A DNA stretch of 64,000 nucleotides, from assembly GCA_902826615.1 (NCBI GenBank), contig CADEFN010000008.1, positions 62,001 through 126,000 of the forward strand, given 5' to 3'. This stretch comes from an uncultured Gemmatimonadota bacterium (GTDB lineage Bacteria; Gemmatimonadota; Gemmatimonadetes; Gemmatimonadales; Gemmatimonadaceae). Shown piece by piece: positions 52,251-61,186 of the stretch. A model generated the notes under the pieces. It did no database searches. It worked only from the letters and a program-made list of their open reading frames with translations, and was not told the origin of the DNA. Every line of letters starts with the position of its first letter. The stretch's first letter is position 1. Made by a program: the position numbers and the translations under genes.

Positions 52251-53324
52251 CTGATTCGCGATCGGCTGGCTGGTGCGGTAGAACGCGCCAGCCAGGTCGA
52301 GCAGGAACTCGCAGATCCGGCCACGATGCGCGACTCGCGACGTCTGGCCTCGTTAGGTCGCGAGCATCAGCGTCTGACCGCCGTCGTCAAGCTGGCGCAG
52401 CGGCTGACCAAGTGTGATACGGAGCTCGCGGAGTCTCGCGAGCTCCTTTCCATTGATGACCCCGACCTCGCCTCCGAAGCCAAGGCCGAGGTCGCGCGGC
52501 TTCAGGCGGAAATCGCGCAGATTGAGCTCGATGTGCGCCCGCTCCTCGTGCCGCATGACCCGCTCGACGATCGCACCGCGATCTTCGAAATCCGCGCCGG
52601 GACCGGTGGCGATGAAGCCGCCCTCTTTGCCGCCGACCTCCATCGCATGTACACGCGCTACATCGAGCGACGCGGAGGATGGCGGATCGAACTCCTCTCC
52701 ATCTCCGATGCCACGTTAGGCGGCGCCCGTGAAGTCATCTTCAAGGTGGTCGGCGACGGGGCCTTCGGAGAACTGCGCTGGGAGGCCGGTGTCCATCGCG
52801 TACAGCGCGTCCCACTCACCGAGGCGGCGGGACGGATCCACACCTCCGCGGCCACGGTGGCGGTACTCCCGGAAGCCGAGGAAATCGACGTCGATATCCA
52901 GGAGAAAGACCTGCGGATCGATGTCTATCGCGCGTCGGGTCCCGGGGGGCAGGGGGTCAACACCACCGACTCTGCCGTCCGCATCACCCACCTCGCCACG
53001 GGCATCGTCGTCACGCAGCAGGATCAGCGCTCGCAGATCCAGAACAAGGCCAAGGCCATGGACGTCCTGCGTGCCCGTCTCCTCGACCTCCGCATTCAGG
53101 AGCAGCAGGCCGAACGTTCGCGGCTGCGCAAGTCGGCGGTCAGCACCGGCGACCGATCGGCCAAGATCCGTACGTACAACTATCCGCAGAGCCGCGTGAC
53201 CGATCATCGCATCAACATGACGCTGCACGACCTGCCGACCGTCATGGATGGCGACATTGGCCGCCTGATCGAGGCGCTCAAGCTGGCGGACCTCGAGGAA
53301 AAGCTCAGCAGCGACACCGCATGA
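52251..53324 (+). CDS. prfA: Peptide chain release factor 1, no canonical start codon
   Basis: RF1 reads UAA and UAG. The GGQ loop ([18 protein letters not shown]), the [14 protein letters not shown] region that carries the RF1-type P-x-T tripeptide (PLT), and [13 protein letters not shown] identify it. From CTG 52251 the protein is 357 residues and begins [20 protein letters not shown], aligning from its first residue with family N-termini. In this frame there is no ATG, GTG or TTG between the preceding stop (52209-52211) and the ATG at 52326. That ATG would remove about 25 residues of the first helical domain. A CTG start two bases after the rpmE stop, through reinitiation, is my preferred reading; ATG 52326 is the conservative one. 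Confidence 0.93.
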   Translation: MIRDRLAGAVERASQVEQELADPATMRDSRRLASLGREHQRLTAVVKLAQRLTKCDTELAESRELLSIDDPDLASEAKAEVARLQAEIAQIELDVRPLLVPHDPLDDRTAIFEIRAGTGGDEAALFAADLHRMYTRYIERRGGWRIELLSISDATLGGAREVIFKVVGDGAFGELRWEAGVHRVQRVPLTEAAGRIHTSAATVAVLPEAEEIDVDIQEKDLRIDVYRASGPGGQGVNTTDSAVRITHLATGIVVTQQDQRSQIQNKAKAMDVLRARLLDLRIQEQQAERSRLRKSAVSTGDRSAKIRTYNYPQSRVTDHRINMTLHDLPTVMDGDIGRLIEALKLADLEEKLSSDTA

Positions 53325-54238
53325 CGATGGAGCCACTGGCTGTTCCGGGTTTGTCATCGCCAGTGGCGGCGCCCGCGACGCTGGGCGCACTCGTGCGGGA
53401 GGTGGCGCAGGCGCTGGCGATGGTGGGCATTGTCACTCCGGGTACGGAGGCACGTGACCTTGTCGCGGCGGTGATGGATCGGCCTCGCTTCTGGCCGACA
53501 TTGCACGCCACGGCGCTCGTCGATGCACAGACCTTGCGGCAGGTACAGGTTGCGACCCGTCGGCGGGTGGCCGGCGCACCATTCGCCTACGCTGTGGGGC
53601 AGGCCTCCTTCCGCTTCCTCAATCTCCTGGTCGACGAACGGGTTTTGATCCCGCGTCCGGAGACGGAGCGTTTGGTGGAACTCGTGCTCTCAAAACCCCA
53701 GGCCCACAGCGGCGGCGTGGCCGCCGATATCGGGACCGGTTCAGGCGCCATTGCACTCGCGCTCGCCGCCGAAGGCCATTTTCAGCGGGTAATCGCCACC
53801 GATGTGTCACTCGACGCCCTGACCGTCGCCGAACTCAACCGCCAGGGGGCTGCGGCTTCGCTGCGCGCCAGGGTGGAGTTCCGGGTGGGATCGGTCCTCG
53901 CCCCCCTGGCTGGTGAAATGGTCGATGTCCTCGTGGCCAACCCGCCCTACATCGCGTACGAGGAGATGGCGTCGCTCCCGCCCCTCGTGCGCTACTGGGA
54001 ACCTGCGCAGGCCCTGTGCTGTGCCCACCATGGCCTGGAGGTCACTGAGTCCATTGTCGCGGGCGCCTCGCAGGCGCTGCGCCCCGGCGGACTCCTGGCC
54101 CTCGAGGTGGATTCACGCCGGGCGGGGGTCGTCGCACGGATGGTCACGAGCACCGGCGCGTTTGGCGAAGCGCACGTGATTGCGGACTATTCCGGACGCG
54201 AGCGTTTTGTGATGGCGACACGACACGCGACCGACTAG
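53321..54238 (+). CDS. prmC: Release factor glutamine methyltransferase PrmC
   Basis: PrmC methylates the glutamine of the GGQ motif in release factors, so it sits naturally after prfA. The 305-residue protein has an N-terminal helical domain, [28 protein letters not shown], a SAM-binding loop [17 protein letters not shown] and the catalytic NPPY in [14 protein letters not shown]. The ATG overlaps the prfA stop (ATGA), giving coupled synthesis of the enzyme and its substrate. Confidence 0.95.
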   Translation: MTMEPLAVPGLSSPVAAPATLGALVREVAQALAMVGIVTPGTEARDLVAAVMDRPRFWPTLHATALVDAQTLRQVQVATRRRVAGAPFAYAVGQASFRFLNLLVDERVLIPRPETERLVELVLSKPQAHSGGVAADIGTGSGAIALALAAEGHFQRVIATDVSLDALTVAELNRQGAAASLRARVEFRVGSVLAPLAGEMVDVLVANPPYIAYEEMASLPPLVRYWEPAQALCCAHHGLEVTESIVAGASQALRPGGLLALEVDSRRAGVVARMVTSTGAFGEAHVIADYSGRERFVMATRHATD

Positions 54239-54295
54239 CCTCCTCCGGGTTGGCTTGCCGCGCCGTTTTTTCGTCCCCGAACCGTACCTGCATCG

Positions 54296-54649
54296 ATGAT
54301 CGATACCAAAGCAAAGGACCTCGGCCGTCTCCTCGGACAAAGCGAGGAGTACAAGGCGCTCAAACGCGCCAACGACGATCTCGGGAACGACAAGGACGCC
54401 GTGGCCAACCTGCAGCGCATGGAAACGCTGCGTCGTGACGCGCAGAACATGATGCGGGCGGGCCAGGAGCCTACACCGGAAATGGAGCAGGAGCTCGACG
54501 AACTGCTCGGCAAGGTGCAGGTCACCCACGCCTATCAGCGCGCTGTGGCCGCTCAGGAAAACTTTGACAAGCTCATGATGCAGGTGAACCAGTGGATCGC
54601 CGAGGGGATCAAGGCGGGAGCCGCCAGCCCCATCATCTCCCTGAGCTGA
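54296..54649 (+). CDS. YlbF/YmcA-family protein
   Basis: The 117-residue helical protein has the YlbF/YmcA layout: MIDTKAKDLGRLLGQSEEYKALK, then DAVANLQRMETLR and a C-terminal helix AAQENFDKLMMQVNQWIAEGI. In Bacillus these proteins partner in RNase Y complexes and competence; elsewhere their role is unknown. It starts 57 bases after prmC and is followed 11 bases later by tmk. Confidence 0.85.
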   Translation: MIDTKAKDLGRLLGQSEEYKALKRANDDLGNDKDAVANLQRMETLRRDAQNMMRAGQEPTPEMEQELDELLGKVQVTHAYQRAVAAQENFDKLMMQVNQWIAEGIKAGAASPIISLS

Positions 54650-54660
54650 GCGAGACCGCG

Positions 54661-55338
54661 GTGCGTGGGGCACTCGTCGTACTCGAAGGGGCAGAGGGGG
54701 TCGGCAAGACCACGCAGCTCCGCCGACTGTCGGCGCGTGCCGCACGTCAGGGGCTCGCCGTCACCCTCGTCCGCGAGCCGGGCGGGACTCCGGTCGGTGA
54801 CGAAGTGCGCCGCCTCCTGCTCGAGACCTCTCACGCCATTGTGCCGCGCGCTGAGGCCCTCCTCTTCATGGCGTCCCGTGCGCAGCTCATCGACGACGTC
54901 ATCAGGCCGGCGCTTTCACGCGGCGACCTGGTGCTCACCGATCGATTCTTTCTCTCGACCTACGCCTACCAGATTGCCGGGCGCGGGCTCGATGAGGCCG
55001 GGGTGATTGCGGCGAACGGCTTTGCCACGACCGGGGTGGTGCCCGACGTGACCCTGCTCCTCGACCTGCCAGCCACGGTGGGCGCCGAGCGTGTGGCGGC
55101 GAGAGGCGCTCAAGACAGGGTCGAGCGCGCCGGTGACGCCTTTCACGAACGCGTTCGAGCGGCGTTCCGCCAGTACGCGTCTCCCGAGTGGCAGCAGATC
55201 CACCCAGAGTGCGGACCAATATCCCTCGTCGATGCGGCCGGATCGGAGCTGGAAGTCGAGGAACGCATCTGGGGCCATCTGGCGGCGCAACTTCCTGAAA
55301 CGTTTCTGTCGGGCCAGGGGTCCCATAAATACGGATGA
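54661..55338 (+). CDS. tmk: Thymidylate kinase
   Basis: This 225-residue kinase phosphorylates dTMP to dTDP. The P-loop EGAEGVGKTTQ, the DRFFLSTYAYQ motif and the LID-region residues RGAQDRVERAGDAFHERVR are present. GTG at 54661 (VRGALVVLEGAEG) is the family start. The stop overlaps the next gene's ATG (ATGA). Confidence 0.94.
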   Translation: MRGALVVLEGAEGVGKTTQLRRLSARAARQGLAVTLVREPGGTPVGDEVRRLLLETSHAIVPRAEALLFMASRAQLIDDVIRPALSRGDLVLTDRFFLSTYAYQIAGRGLDEAGVIAANGFATTGVVPDVTLLLDLPATVGAERVAARGAQDRVERAGDAFHERVRAAFRQYASPEWQQIHPECGPISLVDAAGSELEVEERIWGHLAAQLPETFLSGQGSHKYG

Positions 55339-56903
55339 CTCCCTCTCGATCGCGCGCTTTCGTTGCAGTGGGAATCCTCGTTGGTGCCATGGCATCAGGC
55401 GGGGGCTTGCTGGCGCGCGGTTTTGCGAGCAAACCCCCGCAGGGAAACACGGAGCGCCTCCTCGACGATGTGCTCGCGCGCATCCAGCGCAGCTACGTTG
55501 ACTCGATCTCCACGGCCGAGCTGCTCAACCGCACGGTGGCCGGCTTTCTGGAAGAACTGGGAGATCCGAACACGGTCTATCTCGAGCCCGCACGGCTCAA
55601 GAGACTGGCGGAGAATACAACAGGACTCTACACAGGGCTCGGCGTTCGCTTCGACGCGCGCGAGGGCTGGCCGAGAGTTATCGCCCCGCTCCCCGGAAGC
55701 CCGGCGGAACGCGCGGGTCTCCTGGCCGGCGACCGCATCCTGGAAATTGACGGCCGCTCGACCCGCGGCTGGACCGACGACGAAACCCGGAATGCCATGC
55801 GCGGTCCGTCGGGAACGGCGGTCACTCTGCTGGTCGAGCGGCCGGGGCGGTCTGGTCAGCTTCCGGTCAAGCTCGTGCGCGAGGAGGTACACCGCACGGC
55901 GGTGAGGCGAACCGCGCTGCTTCCTGACGGGGTCGGGTACGTCGATCTCCGGGCCTTTTCCGACTCTACGGAGCGTGAACTCGCCCGCGCTGTGGACTCG
56001 CTCAAGCAGGCCGGAATGACCTCACTGGTGCTGGACCTGCGCGGCAACCCGGGTGGGTTGCTCGCGCAGGGTGTGGCCGTGAGCGAGCTCTTTCTCGACC
56101 CGAAGCAAACGATTGTGAGCATGCGTGGTCGCGCGGCGACGACACCTCAGGTGTTCGCCGATTCCGCACCGCAGGCATGGCCGACGTTGCCCATGGTGGT
56201 GCTTGCCGATCGCGGCACGGCGAGCGCAGGCGAGATTGTCACGGGAGCGCTGCAGGATCATGACCGGGCCCTGGTAATGGGGCAACCGACCTACGGGAAG
56301 GGAAGCGCGCAGGCCGTGTTCCAGACGGCTGCGGGAGGGGGGCTCAAACTCACCACGGCGCGCTGGTACACGCCATCGGGGCGATCCATCGATCGCATGG
56401 TGGAGTCCGGTGCTGTCGGGCGCGACGACGACGCGCCCCGCTTTCGCACCGACGCCGGTCGCACGGTGTTTGGCGGTGGTGGGATCAGTCCAGATGTGCT
56501 TGTCTCCGAACGCGCTGCACTCACCGCAGAACTGGCGCTGCAGTCCGCACTTGGCGTTCGGGTAACCGAGTTTCGCGATGCACTCACCGCATATGCCACG
56601 TCGTTGCGGGGCACGGGGCGAGTGACGAGCTGGGACACCCCGGTGACCGACGACATGCTCGAAGGGGCCTGGCGTATGGTGCAGGCGCGCGGGTTTGCGC
56701 TCGACCGCACGATGTGGAACGGCGCACGATCCCTGGTGGCCTCGTTTGTCGGGCGCGAAATGGTTCGTGTGCAGCTTGGCGCTGTCGCCGAGGCACGTCG
56801 GACCATTGAAGGCGACGAACTGATTCAGCGGGCGGCGACGGTGCTCAGAAGCGCGCGTTCCCCGCGCGATGTGCTCAGCGCCGCCGACAGCACGGCGCCC
56901 TGA
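55335..56903 (+). CDS. S41 family C-terminal processing peptidase
   Basis: The 522-residue envelope protease has an N-terminal membrane/signal segment (about 8-27), a PDZ domain (TGLGVRFDAREGWPRVI, AGDRILEIDGRS) and the S41 catalytic core. The catalytic Ser is in DRGTASAGEIV and the Lys in TYGKGSAQ, with the oxyanion-region LRGNPGGLL upstream. The C-terminal 130 residues are helical. CtpA-type enzymes trim secreted proteins or regulate wall hydrolases. The ATG overlaps the tmk stop; the stop lies two bases from the convergent LolA-like gene. Confidence 0.93.
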   Translation: MTPSRSRAFVAVGILVGAMASGGGLLARGFASKPPQGNTERLLDDVLARIQRSYVDSISTAELLNRTVAGFLEELGDPNTVYLEPARLKRLAENTTGLYTGLGVRFDAREGWPRVIAPLPGSPAERAGLLAGDRILEIDGRSTRGWTDDETRNAMRGPSGTAVTLLVERPGRSGQLPVKLVREEVHRTAVRRTALLPDGVGYVDLRAFSDSTERELARAVDSLKQAGMTSLVLDLRGNPGGLLAQGVAVSELFLDPKQTIVSMRGRAATTPQVFADSAPQAWPTLPMVVLADRGTASAGEIVTGALQDHDRALVMGQPTYGKGSAQAVFQTAAGGGLKLTTARWYTPSGRSIDRMVESGAVGRDDDAPRFRTDAGRTVFGGGGISPDVLVSERAALTAELALQSALGVRVTEFRDALTAYATSLRGTGRVTSWDTPVTDDMLEGAWRMVQARGFALDRTMWNGARSLVASFVGREMVRVQLGAVAEARRTIEGDELIQRAATVLRSARSPRDVLSAADSTAP

Positions 56904-56905
56904 CC

Positions 56906-57571
56906 TCAGCGCAACGCTGACCCGTCGACGACCTTCACACCCTTGGGTGGCTTGAAGGTGAAGGACGAGGTGGCCACGTCGGCGTTAGGCACGAAGGACA
57001 CAATGCGCACGCGGCGCGTGAGCCCGCTGGCCTCCTGCGCCTCGAACTGACGCAACAGACCGTCCTCGAGATCGACCCAGACGCGGGCGCGCACGAATCC
57101 CGGGCTGGTACCGGGGCGTGGCGCCAGGTTCACAGCGCGAGTGGCGCGGCCGTCAATGGTTGCCGCACCAGCGTCGGTGATGGTGTAGCGCGCTCGCGGA
57201 TTGGTGAAGAAGGCGCCGATCAGGTCGATCGATCCTTCGATATCTGCGGTGAGGGGAGCTCGAATGACCTGGCCCGGGGTGGAACTGGGCAGATAGAGCC
57301 ACACAAACTTCCCGTCGGAGATGATCACGTCTCCCTTGGGGTCGCTGAACCGGAAGGCAAACTTGTCGGGGCGTGACTGCTGGAACTCCCCCCGCGACGG
57401 GATCGCCGATCCGGTAAGGGCATTGGTGATGTTCTGCTCGAACGAGGCCCGAGCGGTGCGAATGCCGGCGTAGGCCGCCACCGCCTTGTCAATCGCACTT
57501 TCCGCCGCCGATTGCGCGGTGAGCGTGGCGGCGGACAGCGTTAGGCAGAGAGCCGTGATGAGACGTGGCAT
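56906..57571 (-). CDS. LolA-like outer membrane lipoprotein carrier
   Basis: The 221-residue protein (ATG 57571) has a signal peptide (MPRLITALCLTLSAATLTAQ) and the LolA fold signs: IRTARASFEQNIT, GEFQQSRPDKFAFRFSDP, GDVIISDGKFVWLYLP and the late FVPNADVATSSFTFKPP. LolA shuttles lipoproteins across the periplasm to the outer membrane, which supports a diderm cell. An upstream in-frame ATG at 57646 would place a non-signal leader before it. Two dispersed-word copies fall here, one as Pro-Asn and one as Cys-Leu-Thr with a rare CTA codon. Confidence 0.88.
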   Translation of the reverse strand: MPRLITALCLTLSAATLTAQSAAESAIDKAVAAYAGIRTARASFEQNITNALTGSAIPSRGEFQQSRPDKFAFRFSDPKGDVIISDGKFVWLYLPSSTPGQVIRAPLTADIEGSIDLIGAFFTNPRARYTITDAGAATIDGRATRAVNLAPRPGTSPGFVRARVWVDLEDGLLRQFEAQEASGLTRRVRIVSFVPNADVATSSFTFKPPKGVKVVDGSALR

Positions 57572-57655
57572 GGCAGAAGGTACCCGGTGAGGCAGAGGGC
57601 GTTCCGCGGTTTCGGGGAGCCGCTGGCGCGGCGTCCCCGGTATCACGGCAAGACG

Positions 57656-60600
57656 TCAGGCAGCTTCGACGCCCTGGCTTTCGCTGAGAGGATCTTCGGT
57701 GGTCACCGCGTCGTCCACGGGATTCCCCCGCATACGAACGCTCACCAGCGACGACACGCCGGGTTCCTGCATGGTGACACCGTACACCGCATCCGCTGCC
57801 TCGGTGGTCGTGCGCGGATTGTGCGTAATCACGATGAACTGTGTGTTGGTCTTGAACTGCGTCAGCATACGCACGTAACGGCCGATGTTGGCGTCGTCCA
57901 GTGGGGCATCCACTTCGTCCAGGAGGCAGAAGGGACTTGGCTTGGTGAGGAAGATGCCGAACAACAGCGAGAGAGCCACCAGGGCACGCTCGCCGCTGGA
58001 GAGCAGGTTGATGCGCTGTGTGCGCTTTCCGCGCGGTGAGGCGTGGACCTCGATATCACAATCGAGCGGAAGCTCCGGGTTCTCGAGACGCAGGTCGCAC
58101 TCACCGCCGCCAAACAGGGTCATGAAGATCTGGCGGAAGTTCTCGCGCACCTGTGTGAAGGTGGCCAGGAACATCTCGCGCGCTGTGGTATCGATTTCAC
58201 GGATCGCGAGCTGCAGCTTGTTCTTGCCCTCGGCGAGGTCGTTGCGCTGGGTGGTCAGGAAATCGAGGCGCTTGAGTTCTTCCTCATGTTCCTCGATGGC
58301 CAGCGGGTTGACCGGGCCAAGTTTCTCGACATCGTTGCGCAGCTGTTCTGCTTCAGCGCGAAGGGTGTCGTCATCCACATCGACGGCTACAAACGAGGTG
58401 AGCAGGTCCTCGAGAGGACGCCGCCACTCGGTTTCCAGACGTTCCTTGATCGTGGCCCGCTTGCCGGACAACTCGATAAAGCGCAGTTCGGAGGCGTGCA
58501 GGGACGATTCGCGGTCGTGCGCATTGCGCCGTGCCGCATCCAGCGCCTGATCGGCTTCCTGCAGCGCGAGGTCGGCGGTTTGCACCGCCGCTTCCGCTGC
58601 CGCCACACGCGTTTCGACATCCTTGAGTGTTGCAACGCGGGTGTCGAGGTCGGCCTGCCACGAATCGAGCTGCATGGCCAGCTTGCGATCGGACTCGCCA
58701 AGCGATGAGAGCTCCTGGGCCAGTGCGGCAAGCCGGTTTGCGGCGTTGCTGTGCTCCTGATCCAGTCGCTGCAAGCGGTCGTTGGCCACCTGCAGACGGG
58801 CACGCACCTGCGCCACGTTCACCTGCGCCGCGGTGCGACGATCGCGCGCCGCTTCGAGCGCGTGTTCGGCGTCAACCGTTTCGGTCCGGCGTCCTTGCAC
58901 CGTCTCCTCGTGGCCGCCCAGCGATGCGCTCGCCAGCTCGGCCTGCTCCTGCGCCGCGGCCACGCGCTTGGAAAGCTCCTGATGACGACCAGCCAATCGC
59001 GAGGCCAGGGCATCGGCTTCTTCGAGTTCGCGCACGCCACGCAGACGGCGACGTTCGAGCTCGGCCCGGACGTCGTTGGCACGCCGGTCTTCAGACTGTG
59101 CAGCGGCGGCGCGTTCGGACGATGCCGCGACTTCAGCATCGGCACGTACCAGTGCTGCCCGCGCCTCATCACTGGCCGTGGCTGCACGCGCCCGGTTGTC
59201 TTGCGCTGCTTGCAACTCGGCGCGCAGTGCAAAGACTTCGGCGCGGCGACGCAGCGGGCCGGGGCCCGCTACACTGCCGGGGAGCCACATGGCGCCACGC
59301 GCGTCGATGAACGCCGATCCCTCGTCGATGGAATGCACCTGCTCGAGCAGGGCACGGACCCAGGCAGCGGCCGAAGCCGACACTTCCACCTGTGGCAGCA
59401 GGTCGCCGGCCTCAGCGTTGTGCAGCTGTGGGGCCGCGTCGAGCGGGAGGAGGAGCAGGGGACCCGGATTGGAGCTGGTGTGCCAGGCACGCACCTCATC
59501 GGCGACGCCACGGTCGCGCACCACCACGGCATGCAGAGTCATGCCAAGGAAACGTTCGACGGCAAGCGCCGACGTGGAGCCAGCGGTCAGGAAGTCGGAG
59601 ACCGGACCCAGAATGGCGCCTTCACCAAACCGTTCGCGCTCGCGCAACAAACGCGCGGCAGCCGGGGCCAATCCCACCCGTTCCCGTTCGAGTCCCTCGA
59701 GGGCGTTGAGGCGCCCTTCGATTCCCGCGCACTGTTCCTGCGCTCGCCCCATTTCGGCGCGGCAGGCCGTGTCGGCATCTCGTGCCACACGGGCGCCGGC
59801 ACGGGCACGCTCCAGTTCGGCCTGTGCTTCGGTGACGGCGGTACGCGCCATTTCCATCGCTTCATCAGCGACCACGATCTCCCGCTGCAGGGCGGCAGCG
59901 CCATCGACCAGCAAGGCCCGCTCGGCGCGCAGCTGCTCGGTGCGAGCATCGACTTCTGTGAGCTCGCGATGGGCGCTTTCCTTGTCCAACTCCAGGCGAC
60001 GGATCTGGTCGCGCACCTCGCGCAACGTCCGCTCTGCCGCATCAACGGCCGTGCGAGCGGCTGCGACACGTCCACGCATGGACTCTTCTTCCACGACGAG
60101 TGAGGCGACGAGAGCCTCGACCGCGGTGCCTTCGGCTTCGAGCTGGGTGCGCTCTTCGACCGCGCCCACTCGTTCGGCGGCAAGACGCTCGTCGGTGGCC
60201 GCGCCGTCGCGCTGTTCCTCTTCAGCGCGCTGACGACGCTCCGCCGCGTTTTTCTGCCGTTCTTCTGCCACCGCCACTTCGCCACGCAGCTCCTGCACTT
60301 GCTGCTGATGTTGTGCGTGGAGTCGCGCCAGTTCGTTGCGGGTGGCTTCGCACTCGGCACGCTGCTCCTGCGCACTGCTGCGGCGCACTTCTGCATCGGC
60401 CACGGCCGTTTCGGCTTCGGGCCCGTTGCTGCGCAGGTCGGCGACCCGGGTTTCCAGCACGGCAAGTTCTTCGCGCCAGGCCTCCATCTCGCGCGACGCG
60501 AGGGTGAGGTCCACCGCAAAGCGGCGGGTGCTCAACTCCTCACTGCGCTCCGCCTTCTTGCGCTGACGCGCGAGCGAACGCACCTGACTCTGGACCTCGG

Positions 60601-61186
60601 ACAGCAGGTCGTCGAGTCGCGACAAGTCGAGGGTTGTCTCCTCGAGTCGTCGCTCAGTGCTGCGGCGACGATCGCGATAGAGGCCCACGCCGGCCGCTTC
60701 TTCGAAGAGTTCGCGGCGATCGTCCGGACGATCCGAGAGGAGGGCATCGATCATCTTGGCTTCGATGACCACTCCCGTGTCGGCGCCGAGACCAGTGCCG
60801 CGGAGCATGTCGTGAATGTCGCGCAGCCGGCAGGAGGCACCATTCATCAGGTACTCACTCTCACCTGAACGCGAGAGCCGCCGGGTGACCACCACTTCCT
60901 TGAAGGCGACAGGCAGCTGCCCGTCTTCATTCTCGAAGTGGAGAGAGACCTCGGCCACGTTCACCGCGCGACGCGCTGACGATCCCTGGAAGATGACCTC
61001 TTCCATCTTGGCGCCTCGCAACATGCGCGCACGTTGTTCGCCCAATACCCAGCGGACGGCGTCGGAGACGTTCGACTTGCCACATCCATTGGGCCCCACG
61101 ATGGCCGTCACGCCGTTGTCGAAGACCATGGTGGTCGCATCGGCAAACGACTTGAAGCCTTGCATTTCGAGTTTTGTGAGCCGCAC
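57656..61186 (-). CDS. smc: Chromosome segregation protein SMC
   Basis: The 1176-residue protein has Walker A GPNGCGKSN (31-39), two long coiled coils around a central hinge (about 500-680), the signature LLSSGERALVALSLLFG and Walker B FCLLDEVDAPLDD. It dimerises through the hinge and organises the chromosome with ScpA and ScpB, which are not in the window. The start is GTG at 61186. No GTTAGG/CCTAAC copy lies in this 3.5-kb gene. The SPOR-domain genes precede it on the same strand with no gap. Confidence 0.97.
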   Translation of the reverse strand: MRLTKLEMQGFKSFADATTMVFDNGVTAIVGPNGCGKSNVSDAVRWVLGEQRARMLRGAKMEEVIFQGSSARRAVNVAEVSLHFENEDGQLPVAFKEVVVTRRLSRSGESEYLMNGASCRLRDIHDMLRGTGLGADTGVVIEAKMIDALLSDRPDDRRELFEEAAGVGLYRDRRRSTERRLEETTLDLSRLDDLLSEVQSQVRSLARQRKKAERSEELSTRRFAVDLTLASREMEAWREELAVLETRVADLRSNGPEAETAVADAEVRRSSAQEQRAECEATRNELARLHAQHQQQVQELRGEVAVAEERQKNAAERRQRAEEEQRDGAATDERLAAERVGAVEERTQLEAEGTAVEALVASLVVEEESMRGRVAAARTAVDAAERTLREVRDQIRRLELDKESAHRELTEVDARTEQLRAERALLVDGAAALQREIVVADEAMEMARTAVTEAQAELERARAGARVARDADTACRAEMGRAQEQCAGIEGRLNALEGLERERVGLAPAAARLLRERERFGEGAILGPVSDFLTAGSTSALAVERFLGMTLHAVVVRDRGVADEVRAWHTSSNPGPLLLLPLDAAPQLHNAEAGDLLPQVEVSASAAAWVRALLEQVHSIDEGSAFIDARGAMWLPGSVAGPGPLRRRAEVFALRAELQAAQDNRARAATASDEARAALVRADAEVAASSERAAAAQSEDRRANDVRAELERRRLRGVRELEEADALASRLAGRHQELSKRVAAAQEQAELASASLGGHEETVQGRRTETVDAEHALEAARDRRTAAQVNVAQVRARLQVANDRLQRLDQEHSNAANRLAALAQELSSLGESDRKLAMQLDSWQADLDTRVATLKDVETRVAAAEAAVQTADLALQEADQALDAARRNAHDRESSLHASELRFIELSGKRATIKERLETEWRRPLEDLLTSFVAVDVDDDTLRAEAEQLRNDVEKLGPVNPLAIEEHEEELKRLDFLTTQRNDLAEGKNKLQLAIREIDTTAREMFLATFTQVRENFRQIFMTLFGGGECDLRLENPELPLDCDIEVHASPRGKRTQRINLLSSGERALVALSLLFGIFLTKPSPFCLLDEVDAPLDDANIGRYVRMLTQFKTNTQFIVITHNPRTTTEAADAVYGVTMQEPGVSSLVSVRMRGNPVDDAVTTEDPLSESQGVEAA

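Noticed and set aside
58751-60103. Long open frame (about 450 codons) opposite smc
   Set aside because: The smc reading on the minus strand is a full-length, motif-complete protein. The opposite frame is a by-product of high G+C codon bias and has no recognisable domain.
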